Notes under the pieces: model-generated
Databases searched by the model: none
Seen by the model: the letters and a program-made list of their open reading frames with translations, nothing else
Told to the model about the DNA's origin: nothing
Position numbers and translations under genes: made by a program
Shown here: in pieces, positions 1 through 7,854 of the stretch
How positions within the stretch are numbered: position 1 is the first letter of the stretch
Layout of the letters: every line of letters starts with the position of its first letter
NCBI GenBank assembly: GCA_943362175.1
Contig: CALRIU020000003.1
Coordinates: 62,001-126,000 of the forward strand
Direction: 5' to 3'
Length of the DNA: 64,000 nucleotides
Source: UBA4416 sp943362175
Lineage (GTDB): Bacteria > Bacteroidota > Bacteroidia > B-17B0 > Aurantibacillaceae

Positions 1-965
1 ATGTTAGCACCTGTACCATTATAGATCTCGGTGTATTTGGTATTTCCTGTTCCCTCTACATACTCAGTGATGAACAGATCCGGTGCCAATGTCCTTGCCG
101 TGAGCGTAGACGTTCCGCTACCGCAGATATTAGTTGCCGAACCGCCAACAATCGGTGCCGGGTAAACCAACACTCTTACCGGAGAAGTGGCAGTAGCAGT
201 ACATCCACCAACAGCAGTCACCGTGACGTTGTATGTTGCCGACTGGCTCACAGAGATGGTTTGTGTAGTTGCGCCGTTCGACCACAGGTAAGAAGCACCT
301 GTATTAGCCGAAAGAATGACGCTTCCGCCATTGCAAAAAGTGGTTGCACCGCTGGCTGTAATGCTGGCCGAGCAGGGAGTTGTGGTTCCGCCACCGGTAG
401 CGCCAAGCTGAACGTCGTCGATACGGTATTGTGTAGCCGTACCGGTTTGCCTGAAACGAATGCTCACATTGGTTCCTGTCGGAACAGAAGCTGTTGTGGT
501 ACGGGCATACCATTTGGAGGTACCGCTGCCGGTTGGCAAAGCGGCATAACCTAAAGCCGTATAAGCTCCTCCGTTAACACTTGCTTCCACCAGCAGGTCG
601 GCGCCTGTACTGGCATTTGTGCTTTTGGAAATACCGAAGTTAAGCACGCCCGGAGTCAATGTAGATGTGTTGATCCCGCTGATCTCAAAAGACCTTCCAA
701 CGGTATTGGTAATAAAGATATTGGCGTTACCGGATGCCGGCGTTCCGGAGGCGAGCGTGTAGCTTGCCGAAGGAGAGGTGTTCCTTACATCGGCTGTACC
801 GGTATAAATAAATGGAATGGATGCTGTGGAGAAACCAACAGAGGCCGTTGCAATAGAAGACGTCCCGGTTACCGAGCCGAAGTTTTCTGTGAATGCCTGT
901 GCAAAGCTGCCATAAGGCAAAGCCAGCAAGCCTCCGTACATAACGTGTTTAAGTAGTTTTTTCAT
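1..965 (-). CDS. Large secreted adhesin-like protein, N-terminal part (runs off window)
   Basis: I translated this frame by hand. It opens with Met-Lys-Lys and a signal peptide (LLALPYGSFAQA, cleavage near residue 23) and stays open for about 321 codons to the window edge. Residues about 25-200 form a Ser/Thr/Gly-rich beta-sandwich-like region. Residues about 210-275 carry the Bacteroidota repeat signature with FCNGGSVILSA and YLWSNGATTQTI, as found in SprB-type or PKD-like surface proteins. The last visible residues (LFITEYVEGTGNTKYTEIYN) look like the start of a lamin-tail-type domain. Such proteins are usually exported by T9SS and attached to the surface. The C-terminal sorting domain, if present, lies outside the window. 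Role is inferred from architecture only. Confidence 0.8.
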   Translation of the reverse strand, partial: MKKLLKHVMYGGLLALPYGSFAQAFTENFGSVTGTSSIATASVGFSTASIPFIYTGTADVRNTSPSASYTLASGTPASGNANIFITNTVGRSFEISGINTSTLTPGVLNFGISKSTNASTGADLLVEASVNGGAYTALGYAALPTGSGTSKWYARTTTASVPTGTNVSIRFRQTGTATQYRIDDVQLGATGGGTTTPCSASITASGATTFCNGGSVILSANTGASYLWSNGATTQTISVSQSATYNVTVTAVGGCTATATSPVRVLVYPAPIVGGSATNICGSGTSTLTARTLAPDLFITEYVEGTGNTKYTEIYNGTGAN

Positions 966-1792
966 GATCTTTGTTTTGGGTTAGTAGTTAATAAATTGAA
1001 TGATGAGTGGTGCAGATTATTCCATGGCCTTAGAACATGACAAATGTAGAATGCAGTCGTAAAGAAACATCCTGCAACATGTACAGTCTTTCTTATGATT
1101 CATCTATGTTTACAGACACGGCGCCCCGAAAAATTTAATGAAATGTATGACTCAGATTCAAAATCACGATGCTAACTCAACGCACACGAGATAAAAAATT
1201 TACATGCATCCGCGTAGTTTTACGCGAGTACGTCTAAACAAAAAAAAGAAAGCTATGCTTCCGAAATAGCTGTCATTATTGAGCTACAAGGCCACGCTCT
1301 TCATTCATTCAGCCTTAAGCCTATGTAAATTTATCGTAAGCTATCCCAAGTCACAGCCTGTGCCATAAAACTGGTGTGGTTATTTTATGCAAGCGGATTT
1401 ATGTAGAAACAGGGCTCAGCATCGTATTAAAATTTTCAACGAAAGCGACGAAACCCTTTGTTCATGAGGCATTCAAGACATCCTGCAATTTCACAAAAGC
1501 ACGCACGGCCCAAGAAACCAGGTAATATTACGTGGAATATCAGGTCATCATCATAACGTTTGAGCCTATACCTTCTGTCTGCAACAGCGCAACGTTTCGC
1601 TAAAAAACAGAATGCAACATCCCTTTTTAAGGTTCTTCAACATGGCTTCTTTTTTAACGTGCCAGGCAGTCCCATTCCAACAGCAAGCAAATCGTCCTGA
1701 TGGCACCTGCTCTTGTTCCGGAGAGGTGAAGAGAAAATAAGTATATTTAATCCCTACTTATTTTTAATCATAACCTCCGTTGATAAAATAGC
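966..1792. other. Intergenic region without a recognisable gene
   Basis: About 830 bases between the divergent secreted protein and the acetyltransferase. The only element I recognise is a TAnnTTTG box for the leftward gene. No convincing ORF, tRNA or strong hairpin was seen. Confidence 0.6.
1041..1048 (-). promoter_or_regulatory. Bacteroidota -7 box (TACATTTG)
   Basis: The minus strand reads TACATTTG, an exact match to TAnnTTTG, about 76 bases upstream of the ATG at 965. No clear TTTG -33 box at the usual 19-21 base spacing was found, so this is a partial promoter match. Confidence 0.4.
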
Positions 1793-2311
1793 ATGATAAC
1801 AGAGATCAGGGAAGAAATCCTGCAGGACCACGACGCTGTATACATCATCCACGAGCTGGCCTTCAAACAAGCGAATGAAGCAGACCTTGTCAATGCCCTG
1901 CGCAAAAGCACAGCCTTTATTCCGTCTCTTTCCCTGGTAGCCATAACCAACCGGGCAATCAGCGGGCATATCCTTTTTACAAAAATCCGCATTAAGAATA
2001 GCGCTTCCGTGCATGAAAGCCTGGCGCTTGCTCCTGTATCCGTTCACCCCGACTATCAGAGCCAGGGCATCGGCGGCATGCTCATCCGAACAGGCCTCCA
2101 AAAAGCCCGGGAGCTGGGATATGATTCCGTGATTGTGCTCGGCCATGAGCATTATTATCCGAAATTTGGTTTTCTACCGGCGGCCGGATGGCAGATCAAA
2201 GCGCCTTTCGAGGTGCCCTCTGATGCCTTTATGGCCCTGGAACTTAAGCCGGGAGGCCTTTTGGGAGTGAATGGCACGGTAGAATATGCCAAAGAATTTG
2301 AAATGGTATGA
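1793..2311 (+). CDS. GNAT-family N-acetyltransferase (YhbS-like)
   Basis: A 172-residue protein of normal length for a single GNAT domain. The acetyl-CoA-binding motif A is visible around residues 82-100 (VSVHPDYQSQGIGGMLI, with the Q-x-x-G-x-G loop). The later GHEHYYPKFGF segment is typical of YhbS-like acetyltransferases. The substrate cannot be read from sequence. The gene stands alone, with 88 bases to the next gene on the same strand. An antisense ORF over it is a shadow. Confidence 0.88.
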   Translation: MITEIREEILQDHDAVYIIHELAFKQANEADLVNALRKSTAFIPSLSLVAITNRAISGHILFTKIRIKNSASVHESLALAPVSVHPDYQSQGIGGMLIRTGLQKARELGYDSVIVLGHEHYYPKFGFLPAAGWQIKAPFEVPSDAFMALELKPGGLLGVNGTVEYAKEFEMV

Positions 2312-2386
2312 TTTGCAGGATGGCACTTGAGCGTTAAGGTTTTTTCTAAAAATAGGTTAAGAAAATCGTTTTTTTTAAAAAAGGTC

Positions 2387-2394
2387 TATATTTG
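2387..2394 (+). promoter_or_regulatory. -7 box TATATTTG of the receptor cluster
   Basis: TATATTTG matches TAnnTTTG exactly and lies 5 bases before the TTG proposed as start of the next gene. A T-run at about 2369-2376 could serve as a weak -33. Transcription would begin at or next to the start codon. Confidence 0.5.
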
Positions 2395-2399
2395 TACTG

Positions 2400-2732
2400 T
2401 TGAAAGCAAAATATAAAATACTATTTTCTTCTCTCCTGTTGGCGGTTGTTGTATTTGCAGCTGTGCCAAAGGTTTACATTCACTCGCTTCTGGGCCACAC
2501 GCACGAGGCGATTGAGACAACGACTTCAGGGCTTTCCTTCCATAACGACCAGAACACCAAAGATTGTGATTTCGAAAAATTCGATACGCCGGTTTATTAT
2601 ACGGTTTTCAAATTCATTCTGACCTTTCTTCCTTTTAAAGAGCCAAGGGAACATTCCTTTCTCTACAAACAGGGAGATACGACTTCCAATAAATACACGA
2701 CGCCTCCTTTGCGCGGTCCGCCGGTGGCTTGA
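2400..2732 (+). CDS. Small His-containing exported or membrane protein
   Basis: 110 residues. An N-terminal hydrophobic segment (ILFSSLLLAVVVFAAV) is followed by HSLLGHTHE, a CDFEKFDTP motif, a second hydrophobic stretch (VFKFILTFLPF) and a Pro-rich tail ending LRGPP. I recognise the pattern from small Bacteroidota proteins encoded just upstream of TonB-dependent receptors in metal-related clusters; the His and Cys residues fit metal handling, but this is inference. The start is uncertain: an in-frame TAA at 2376-2378 leaves only TTG (2400) or CTG (2397) as likely starts, with an AAAGG stretch at about 2380-2384 as a weak ribosome-binding site. Confidence 0.65.
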   Translation: MKAKYKILFSSLLLAVVVFAAVPKVYIHSLLGHTHEAIETTTSGLSFHNDQNTKDCDFEKFDTPVYYTVFKFILTFLPFKEPREHSFLYKQGDTTSNKYTTPPLRGPPVA

Positions 2733-2778
2733 TTTACACGGTCAGTAAATTAAGTCATTAACCATTAAAACGGAATTA

Positions 2779-2988
2779 TTGAAGTTTATACCACTGGCGA
2801 TCATTCGCTTTTATCAGTACAGCATTTCTCCGCTTTTGAAACCATCCTGCCGCTATACGCCTTCGTGTTCGCAGTATGGAATAGACGCCATCCATAAGTA
2901 TGGTGCCTTCAAAGGCAGCTGGATGGCATTGAAACGCATTTTGCGTTGTCATCCCTGGGGAGGAAGCGGTTATGATCCGGTAAAATAA
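2779..2988 (+). CDS. yidD: Membrane protein insertion efficiency factor YidD
   Basis: 69 residues and the full YidD signature: an amphipathic start with IRFYQYSISPLL, then CRYTPSCSQYGIDAI, then the C-terminal RCHPWGGSGYDPV. YidD is a small membrane-associated protein thought to assist YidC-dependent insertion. The start is TTG at 2779. It sits 46 bases after the His-containing small protein and 28 bases before the TonB receptor, so it appears to be co-transcribed with a transport cluster rather than with rnpA/yidC, its usual partners in many bacteria. Confidence 0.93.
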   Translation: MKFIPLAIIRFYQYSISPLLKPSCRYTPSCSQYGIDAIHKYGAFKGSWMALKRILRCHPWGGSGYDPVK

Positions 2989-3016
2989 GCCTTGTCGTTT
3001 TCCAACACCATTTTTT

Positions 3017-5359
3017 ATGTTGAGTATATGCCTACGCATATTCCTTCCTGCATTATTGCTATGCATCGTACAGCCTGTTTTTTCTCAAACGTCGGGCACA
3101 TGTCCTTTTGTGCTGAGCGGTAAGGTCATTGACCTGGATGATGGCAAAGAGCTGGATGGCACTTTTGTGATCCTGAAAGAAAACAACCAGACGCAGATCA
3201 CGAATGCGCACGGGAACTTTAAGTTTGCGGGGCTTTGTGCCGGCAGGCATGAGCTTGTGATACAGCATGTGGGCTGCAGGGATACGGTGATCGGCGTCGA
3301 GATCAAAAAGGATCTGAAGCTGACCATCAGGCTGCCTCACAGCGCAGTGGAGCTGGATGAGATCGATGTGATGGATAAGCAGCCGGACATGATCAAATCG
3401 CAAACGGTCAATGACATCAAAGACAAGGACCTGGACCGGACCCGGGGACAATCGCTGGGAGAGTCGCTGAAGCTGGTGAGCGGCGTGACAACCCTGAATA
3501 CGGGAAGCACCATCTCCAAGCCGATGATCCATGGGATGCAGGGCTACAGGATCCTGATCCTGAATAACGGCATCCGCCAGGAAGGCCAGCAGTGGGGCAA
3601 TGAGCATGCGCCGGAGATCGATCCTTTCATTGCACAGAAGCTCTCGGTGATCAAAGGGGCGAATGCCGTACGCTACGGCAGTGATGCCATGGCGGGTGTG
3701 ATCCTGGTAGAGCCTAACGACCTGCCGGATACGGCAGCGGTAACGGGTGAGCTAAACCTCGTGGGCATGAGCAACGGGCAGGCGGGCGTGGCCTCAGGTA
3801 TTTTGCAGGGTTACTTCGATAAGCTGAAAGGCCTGAGCTGGCGTGTGCAGGGTACTTATAAGAAAGGCGGCAACATTCAGACGCCCACCTATTACCTGAA
3901 AAATACGGGTATCGAGGAAATGAACTATTCCTATACGCTTGGCTATCATCGTAAAAACATTGGCGTGGAAGCCTACTACTCGCAATTCAATACAAAGGTA
4001 GGTATCTTCACGGGTGCCCACATCGGCAACCTCACCGATCTGAAAGCGGCCTTTAACTCCGCCAAGCCGCAGGACAGCCTTGCTTCGTTTTCTTACGATA
4101 TCGGCCGGCCTTACCAGGACGTGAGCCATGAGCTGGCTAAAGCCAAAGTGCATATTCACCTGGCGCCACGCTGGCTCATGAATGTACAGTATGCCTACCA
4201 GTATAACATCCGCAAGGAGTTCGATAAAACGCTCCCGCGCAGCACCGGCTATGTGGATCCGAACAAGCCCGACCTGGATTACCGCATTGCATCGCAAACG
4301 GTGGACCTTGTGCTGGAGCACCTCAACATCAAATCCTTTCGCGGGCAGTTTGGCGGCAGCTTCATGAACCAGAAAAACGTGTACCTGGGCCGGTTCTTTA
4401 TTCCGAATTTCCTGAACAACACATTCGGCGTCTTTGCCTCAGAGCGCTATGTGAGGCAGCACATCGAGCTGGAAGCCGGCGTGCGGTATGATCAGAAAAA
4501 CCTAAAGTCCTATTACTACATTGGCAATGCGCTTCAAGCGCCCGATCTGAATTTCAGTAATATTTCCTGGAATGTGGGTTCTATTATCAAGCCGGAAGAA
4601 AATTTCAATGTCTTTATCAATGCAGGCTCTGCCTGGCGCGCGCCGGCTCCCAATGAGCTCTACAGCAACGGCCTTCATCAGGGGCTCGGTTCCATCGAAC
4701 GCGGCGATCCCAACTTAAAAACGGAACAGGTATACAACATCACTGCTACCGCCCTATACCAGCCTCAAAACTACACGCTTGAAATAACGGCCTATCACAA
4801 CCAGTTCAGCAATTTCATTTACCTCAATCCGGCCACGCAGCCGGAGCTCACCATCAAAGGTGCCTACCCGGTTTTTAATTACAAACAGGCTGATGCGCGC
4901 ATCAGCGGACTGGACGGGAAAGCAAGCGCAGAGCTCTTTAAGCATTTACAGCTCACGGCAAAAGCCATGATCCTGCGGGCCTGGAATTACACGATCAGGG
5001 ATTACCTGGTATATATGCCATCCGACCGTTATTCGCTCGACGCAAAGGCCTTTACGGATCTCTCAAAATCGGTGAAGGAAGCCTATGTGCAGATTGGTTA
5101 TCAATACGTGACCAAACAGTGGCGTGTGCCTGACAGCACGGATTTTGCACCTCCGCCAAAAGCCTATGGCTTACTGAGCGCTGAGATCGGAGCAGGCTTC
5201 AGATTCGGGAAACAACGCCTGAACATCAGCTTCGCTGCTACCAACTTATTGAATGCTCAGTACAGGGACTACCTGGACCGCTTCCGCTATTTTGCCAACA
5301 GCCAGGGAAGGAATTTTACACTAAGGATTAAAGTGCCACTGGTGATTTATGATAAGTAG
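3017..5359 (+). CDS. TonB-dependent outer membrane receptor
   Basis: 780 residues. A signal peptide (LLLCIVQPVFSQ) is followed by a CarboxypepD_reg-like beta-sandwich (residues about 30-110, LSGKVIDLDDGKELDGTFV). The plug domain (about 125-240) contains KPMIHGMQGYRILILNNGIR and the typical VIKGANAVRYGSDAMAGVI. The remainder is a 22-strand-type barrel ending in a plausible aromatic/hydrophobic strand (NFTLRIKVPLVIYDK). Family knowledge says it imports a siderophore, metal chelate or similar ligand using TonB energy. The neighbours (His-rich small protein upstream, lipoprotein downstream) point to a metal, but the substrate is unproven. Confidence 0.92.
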   Translation: MLSICLRIFLPALLLCIVQPVFSQTSGTCPFVLSGKVIDLDDGKELDGTFVILKENNQTQITNAHGNFKFAGLCAGRHELVIQHVGCRDTVIGVEIKKDLKLTIRLPHSAVELDEIDVMDKQPDMIKSQTVNDIKDKDLDRTRGQSLGESLKLVSGVTTLNTGSTISKPMIHGMQGYRILILNNGIRQEGQQWGNEHAPEIDPFIAQKLSVIKGANAVRYGSDAMAGVILVEPNDLPDTAAVTGELNLVGMSNGQAGVASGILQGYFDKLKGLSWRVQGTYKKGGNIQTPTYYLKNTGIEEMNYSYTLGYHRKNIGVEAYYSQFNTKVGIFTGAHIGNLTDLKAAFNSAKPQDSLASFSYDIGRPYQDVSHELAKAKVHIHLAPRWLMNVQYAYQYNIRKEFDKTLPRSTGYVDPNKPDLDYRIASQTVDLVLEHLNIKSFRGQFGGSFMNQKNVYLGRFFIPNFLNNTFGVFASERYVRQHIELEAGVRYDQKNLKSYYYIGNALQAPDLNFSNISWNVGSIIKPEENFNVFINAGSAWRAPAPNELYSNGLHQGLGSIERGDPNLKTEQVYNITATALYQPQNYTLEITAYHNQFSNFIYLNPATQPELTIKGAYPVFNYKQADARISGLDGKASAELFKHLQLTAKAMILRAWNYTIRDYLVYMPSDRYSLDAKAFTDLSKSVKEAYVQIGYQYVTKQWRVPDSTDFAPPPKAYGLLSAEIGAGFRFGKQRLNISFAATNLLNAQYRDYLDRFRYFANSQGRNFTLRIKVPLVIYDK

Positions 5360-5425
5360 ATAGGAGTAGTGAGAGTGAGTCAAGAGATAGAATACGAATA
5401 AGTAAGAATGATAATTACGAATTCA

Positions 5426-5486
5426 ATACGAATATACTAATCTATGTTTTCAAATCTACTGCATACCCGGATTAGTATATTCGTAT
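5426..5486. repeat. Perfect 17-bp inverted repeat downstream of the receptor
   Basis: The arms at 5426-5442 (ATACGAATATACTAATC) and 5470-5486 are perfect reverse complements around a 27-base loop. Extra TACGAAT copies occur at 5393-5399 and 5416-5422, giving a local cluster of the same heptamer. The stem is AT-rich and has no U-tract, so it does not look like an ordinary terminator. Confidence 0.6.
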
Positions 5487-5570
5487 GAGATCGGTAATAA
5501 TAAAATACAATAGACAACAACCATTGTTCCCGTACAAAAACAACAATTAACCAATAAAAACAACAAGCAA

Positions 5571-6251
5571 ATGACAACAACCACCAAAACCATTGCCTGT
5601 GTGGCAATCGCAGCGCTGAGCTTCAGTGCCTGCAAAAAGAAAGATCATCAAATAGATGTGCCTGCGGTAGACAATCCTATTGCGCCGACCGATCCGCCGG
5701 AGGTGATCACCACGGTGCGCCTGGCCCTGAAAGACTCGGCAAGCGGCATCGTCAAAACCTATGCCTATAAAGATCCCGACGGAGACGGAGGAGCCGCAGG
5801 CTCATTTCTGAATGAGAGTGGCACACACGATACACTCGTCCTGCTTTCCAACACCACCTATTTCACGCAGGTGTACATCCTCGATGAATCAAAGAACCCG
5901 ACGGATAGCACTTCCAACGTCATCGCCGGCGAAGAATCCAATGAGCACATGCTGTTCTTTAACGGCAACCCGGCAGCTACCGGAAACAATGCCAATACGG
6001 TCATCAGCAGCACGGTCCCTTATACTGTTCAAACCAATGGCAGTAACATTGTGATCAGATACCTGGACATCGATAACGGCAATCCTCAGCGCAGCGTGGG
6101 CCTCAAAACACGCTGGAGGGCTGCGGCTTCCACTGCAGGAACGACCTATCCGCTCACAGTGACCTTAAGGCACCAGCCGGGCGCGAAGGATGGCACTTAT
6201 GCCCCGGGGGAAACGGATGTGGAGATCACCTTCAAAGTAAAAGTTAATTAA
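5571..6251 (+). CDS. Lipoprotein partner of the TonB receptor
   Basis: 226 residues with a lipoprotein signal (IAALSFSAC; Cys at about residue 21 followed by KKKD). The mature part is a beta-rich domain with TVRLALKDSASGIVKTYAYKDPDGDGG and a C-terminal TLRHQPGAKDGTYAPGETDV segment. I recognise this as a recurrent Bacteroidota lipoprotein type encoded downstream of TonB receptors. It probably sits at the outer membrane and may bind the receptor's ligand, but no biochemical function is known to me. The gene is separated from the receptor by 211 bases containing the inverted repeat. Confidence 0.8.
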   Translation: MTTTTKTIACVAIAALSFSACKKKDHQIDVPAVDNPIAPTDPPEVITTVRLALKDSASGIVKTYAYKDPDGDGGAAGSFLNESGTHDTLVLLSNTTYFTQVYILDESKNPTDSTSNVIAGEESNEHMLFFNGNPAATGNNANTVISSTVPYTVQTNGSNIVIRYLDIDNGNPQRSVGLKTRWRAAASTAGTTYPLTVTLRHQPGAKDGTYAPGETDVEITFKVKVN

Positions 6252-6262
6252 AACGATTGGTT

Positions 6263-6296
6263 AAAGAGCAGGCTGTTGTTGGCCTGATCTTTTCAT
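6263..6296 (+). terminator. Terminator of the receptor/lipoprotein cluster
   Basis: The arms AAAGAGCAGGC (6263-6273) and GCCTGATCTTT (6282-6292) pair with one mismatch around an 8-base loop, with T residues at the 3' end. It lies just after the lipoprotein stop at 6251. Confidence 0.65.
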
Positions 6297-6463
6297 TGGA
6301 ATTTGCTTGTAAAAAAGGCCGTATTCCGTTAAGAATACAGCCCTGGTAAATCTAATGATTGCGAGACCTGATTTGGCGATCGGGTGATTTAATGACTTAA
6401 ATCACGGGGCCTTGCAGACCAATAAACTTAGTGCTATAAAAATAATCAAAAAGATGGCACAAG

Positions 6464-6496
6464 CGCTTCCGGAAGAAAAGCCGGAAGCGTTTTTTA
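6464..6496 (+). terminator. Strong hairpin with U-tract between converging genes
   Basis: CGCTTCCGG (6464-6472) pairs perfectly with CCGGAAGCG (6481-6489), followed on the plus strand by TTTTTT. The U-tract faces the plus strand although the lipoprotein already has a terminator 170 bases upstream. It may act as a backup or end an uncharacterised short transcript, and could also slow leftward transcripts from the glycosyltransferase operon. Confidence 0.65.
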
Positions 6497-6509
6497 TACA
6501 GATAACAGC

Positions 6510-7820
6510 CTATGGCTTGCCGGCGCTAATCCCATCCAGAAGCGCCGTGTAGGAACCTGCGCAGCTTTTCCGGGAATATTTTGTGATGGCTCCCGGCTGA
6601 ATGACCAGGTTTTGAGCTTTATAGTTGTGATACAGCTCTCTAACGGCCTGCTTCATGCCTTCGTAATCATCAAAGCCGAATAAGCTGCCGGCGCCGGTTT
6701 CCCGGAGGATCTCTGCTGCATCGCCATCCGGAAGGCCGATTCCGAATATAGGTCGCTGCGCCGCCAGGTACTCGAATAATTTCCCGGAAAGCACGCCTTT
6801 GTTATTGGGTGTATTGTTTAAGGGCAGCAGCAACACAGGAGACTGCGCCATCACCTTTACCACGTCGCTGTGCGGCATGTATTCCGTTTTTTGTGCATTG
6901 GCTTCCAGTCCTTCTGCTTTGAGGTTTTCAAAAACGATGGCGTCGGTTTTCCCGGTAAATTTGAGCACCAGGTCTTTCTTCAGCTGCGCATCTTCGCGGC
7001 ACAGATCGCCCAGCACCTTCCACAGCGTATATGGGTTCCGGTCCTTGTTGAGGGCCCCTGTATGATGGAACAGGAAACCGGGAAGAGGTGTCAGCGCTTC
7101 GGTAAACTTAAAGTCATCCTCATCGTAGCCATTGGTGATCACCTCTACTGTTCTTCCACCCAGCACTTCGAGGTCGGCGCCACAGCTTTTGCTCACAGTC
7201 ACTACCCTATCGGCTTTGGTTAATACCGTTTTTTCCAGGCGCTTATGTTTTCTATCGGCAAAGCCCGAGAGCTTCAGCTGATCGTAAAAATCGATCTGTG
7301 TCCAGGGATCACGGAAATCGGCGATCCAGGGAAGATTGAACTTCTCTTTCAGCCCAAGCGCGATCAGGTGCATGCTGTGCGGCGGCCCCGTGCTGATCAC
7401 CGCATCGATGGCATTCGTTTTAATATACTCCGACAGGTATTTCACAGAAGGTTTGATCCAGAACATGCGGGCATCGGGAATAAAGAAATTCCCGCGGATC
7501 CATATCATCGCCGCCTGTAGCACTGTATTTTCTTTTCCTTCGGATAAGAATCCCTGGTTTACCGTTTCCGTTTTTTTCTTGCGCATGATCCGGCGGTAAA
7601 TGTCGTAAGGCTCGGTAATGGCGGTTTTGAGCACGGTAAGGTCTTTCGGCACATCGTGTAGCAGCGTGTCATCGAAGATCGGGAAATCGGGGTTGGAGGG
7701 CGTATAGATGACCGGCTCCCAGCCAAAGCCACGGAAATACTTGCTGAACTTGAGCCAGCGCTGTACTCCCGCCCCGCCTGTGGGAGGCCAATAGTAGGTA
7801 ATGATGAGAACTTTTTTCAT
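6510..7820 (-). CDS. Glycosyltransferase family 4-like
   Basis: 436 residues. The N-terminal Rossmann-like domain starts VLIITYYWPPTGGAGVQRW, the classic GT4 start with the Gly-Gly-x-G loop. The C-terminal half has the nucleotide-sugar-binding region ending in VLSGKLFEYLAAQRP, which provides the acidic residue. Expected to transfer a sugar from a nucleotide donor at the cytoplasmic membrane. It is the last gene of a leftward operon after the flippase (34-base gap), so it probably helps build a surface polysaccharide or O-antigen. Donor and acceptor unknown. Confidence 0.88.
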   Translation of the reverse strand: MKKVLIITYYWPPTGGAGVQRWLKFSKYFRGFGWEPVIYTPSNPDFPIFDDTLLHDVPKDLTVLKTAITEPYDIYRRIMRKKKTETVNQGFLSEGKENTVLQAAMIWIRGNFFIPDARMFWIKPSVKYLSEYIKTNAIDAVISTGPPHSMHLIALGLKEKFNLPWIADFRDPWTQIDFYDQLKLSGFADRKHKRLEKTVLTKADRVVTVSKSCGADLEVLGGRTVEVITNGYDEDDFKFTEALTPLPGFLFHHTGALNKDRNPYTLWKVLGDLCREDAQLKKDLVLKFTGKTDAIVFENLKAEGLEANAQKTEYMPHSDVVKVMAQSPVLLLPLNNTPNNKGVLSGKLFEYLAAQRPIFGIGLPDGDAAEILRETGAGSLFGFDDYEGMKQAVRELYHNYKAQNLVIQPGAITKYSRKSCAGSYTALLDGISAGKP

Positions 7821-7854
7821 ACGTGTCTTCCTTTCGCCACCAGGCTATGCCCTA

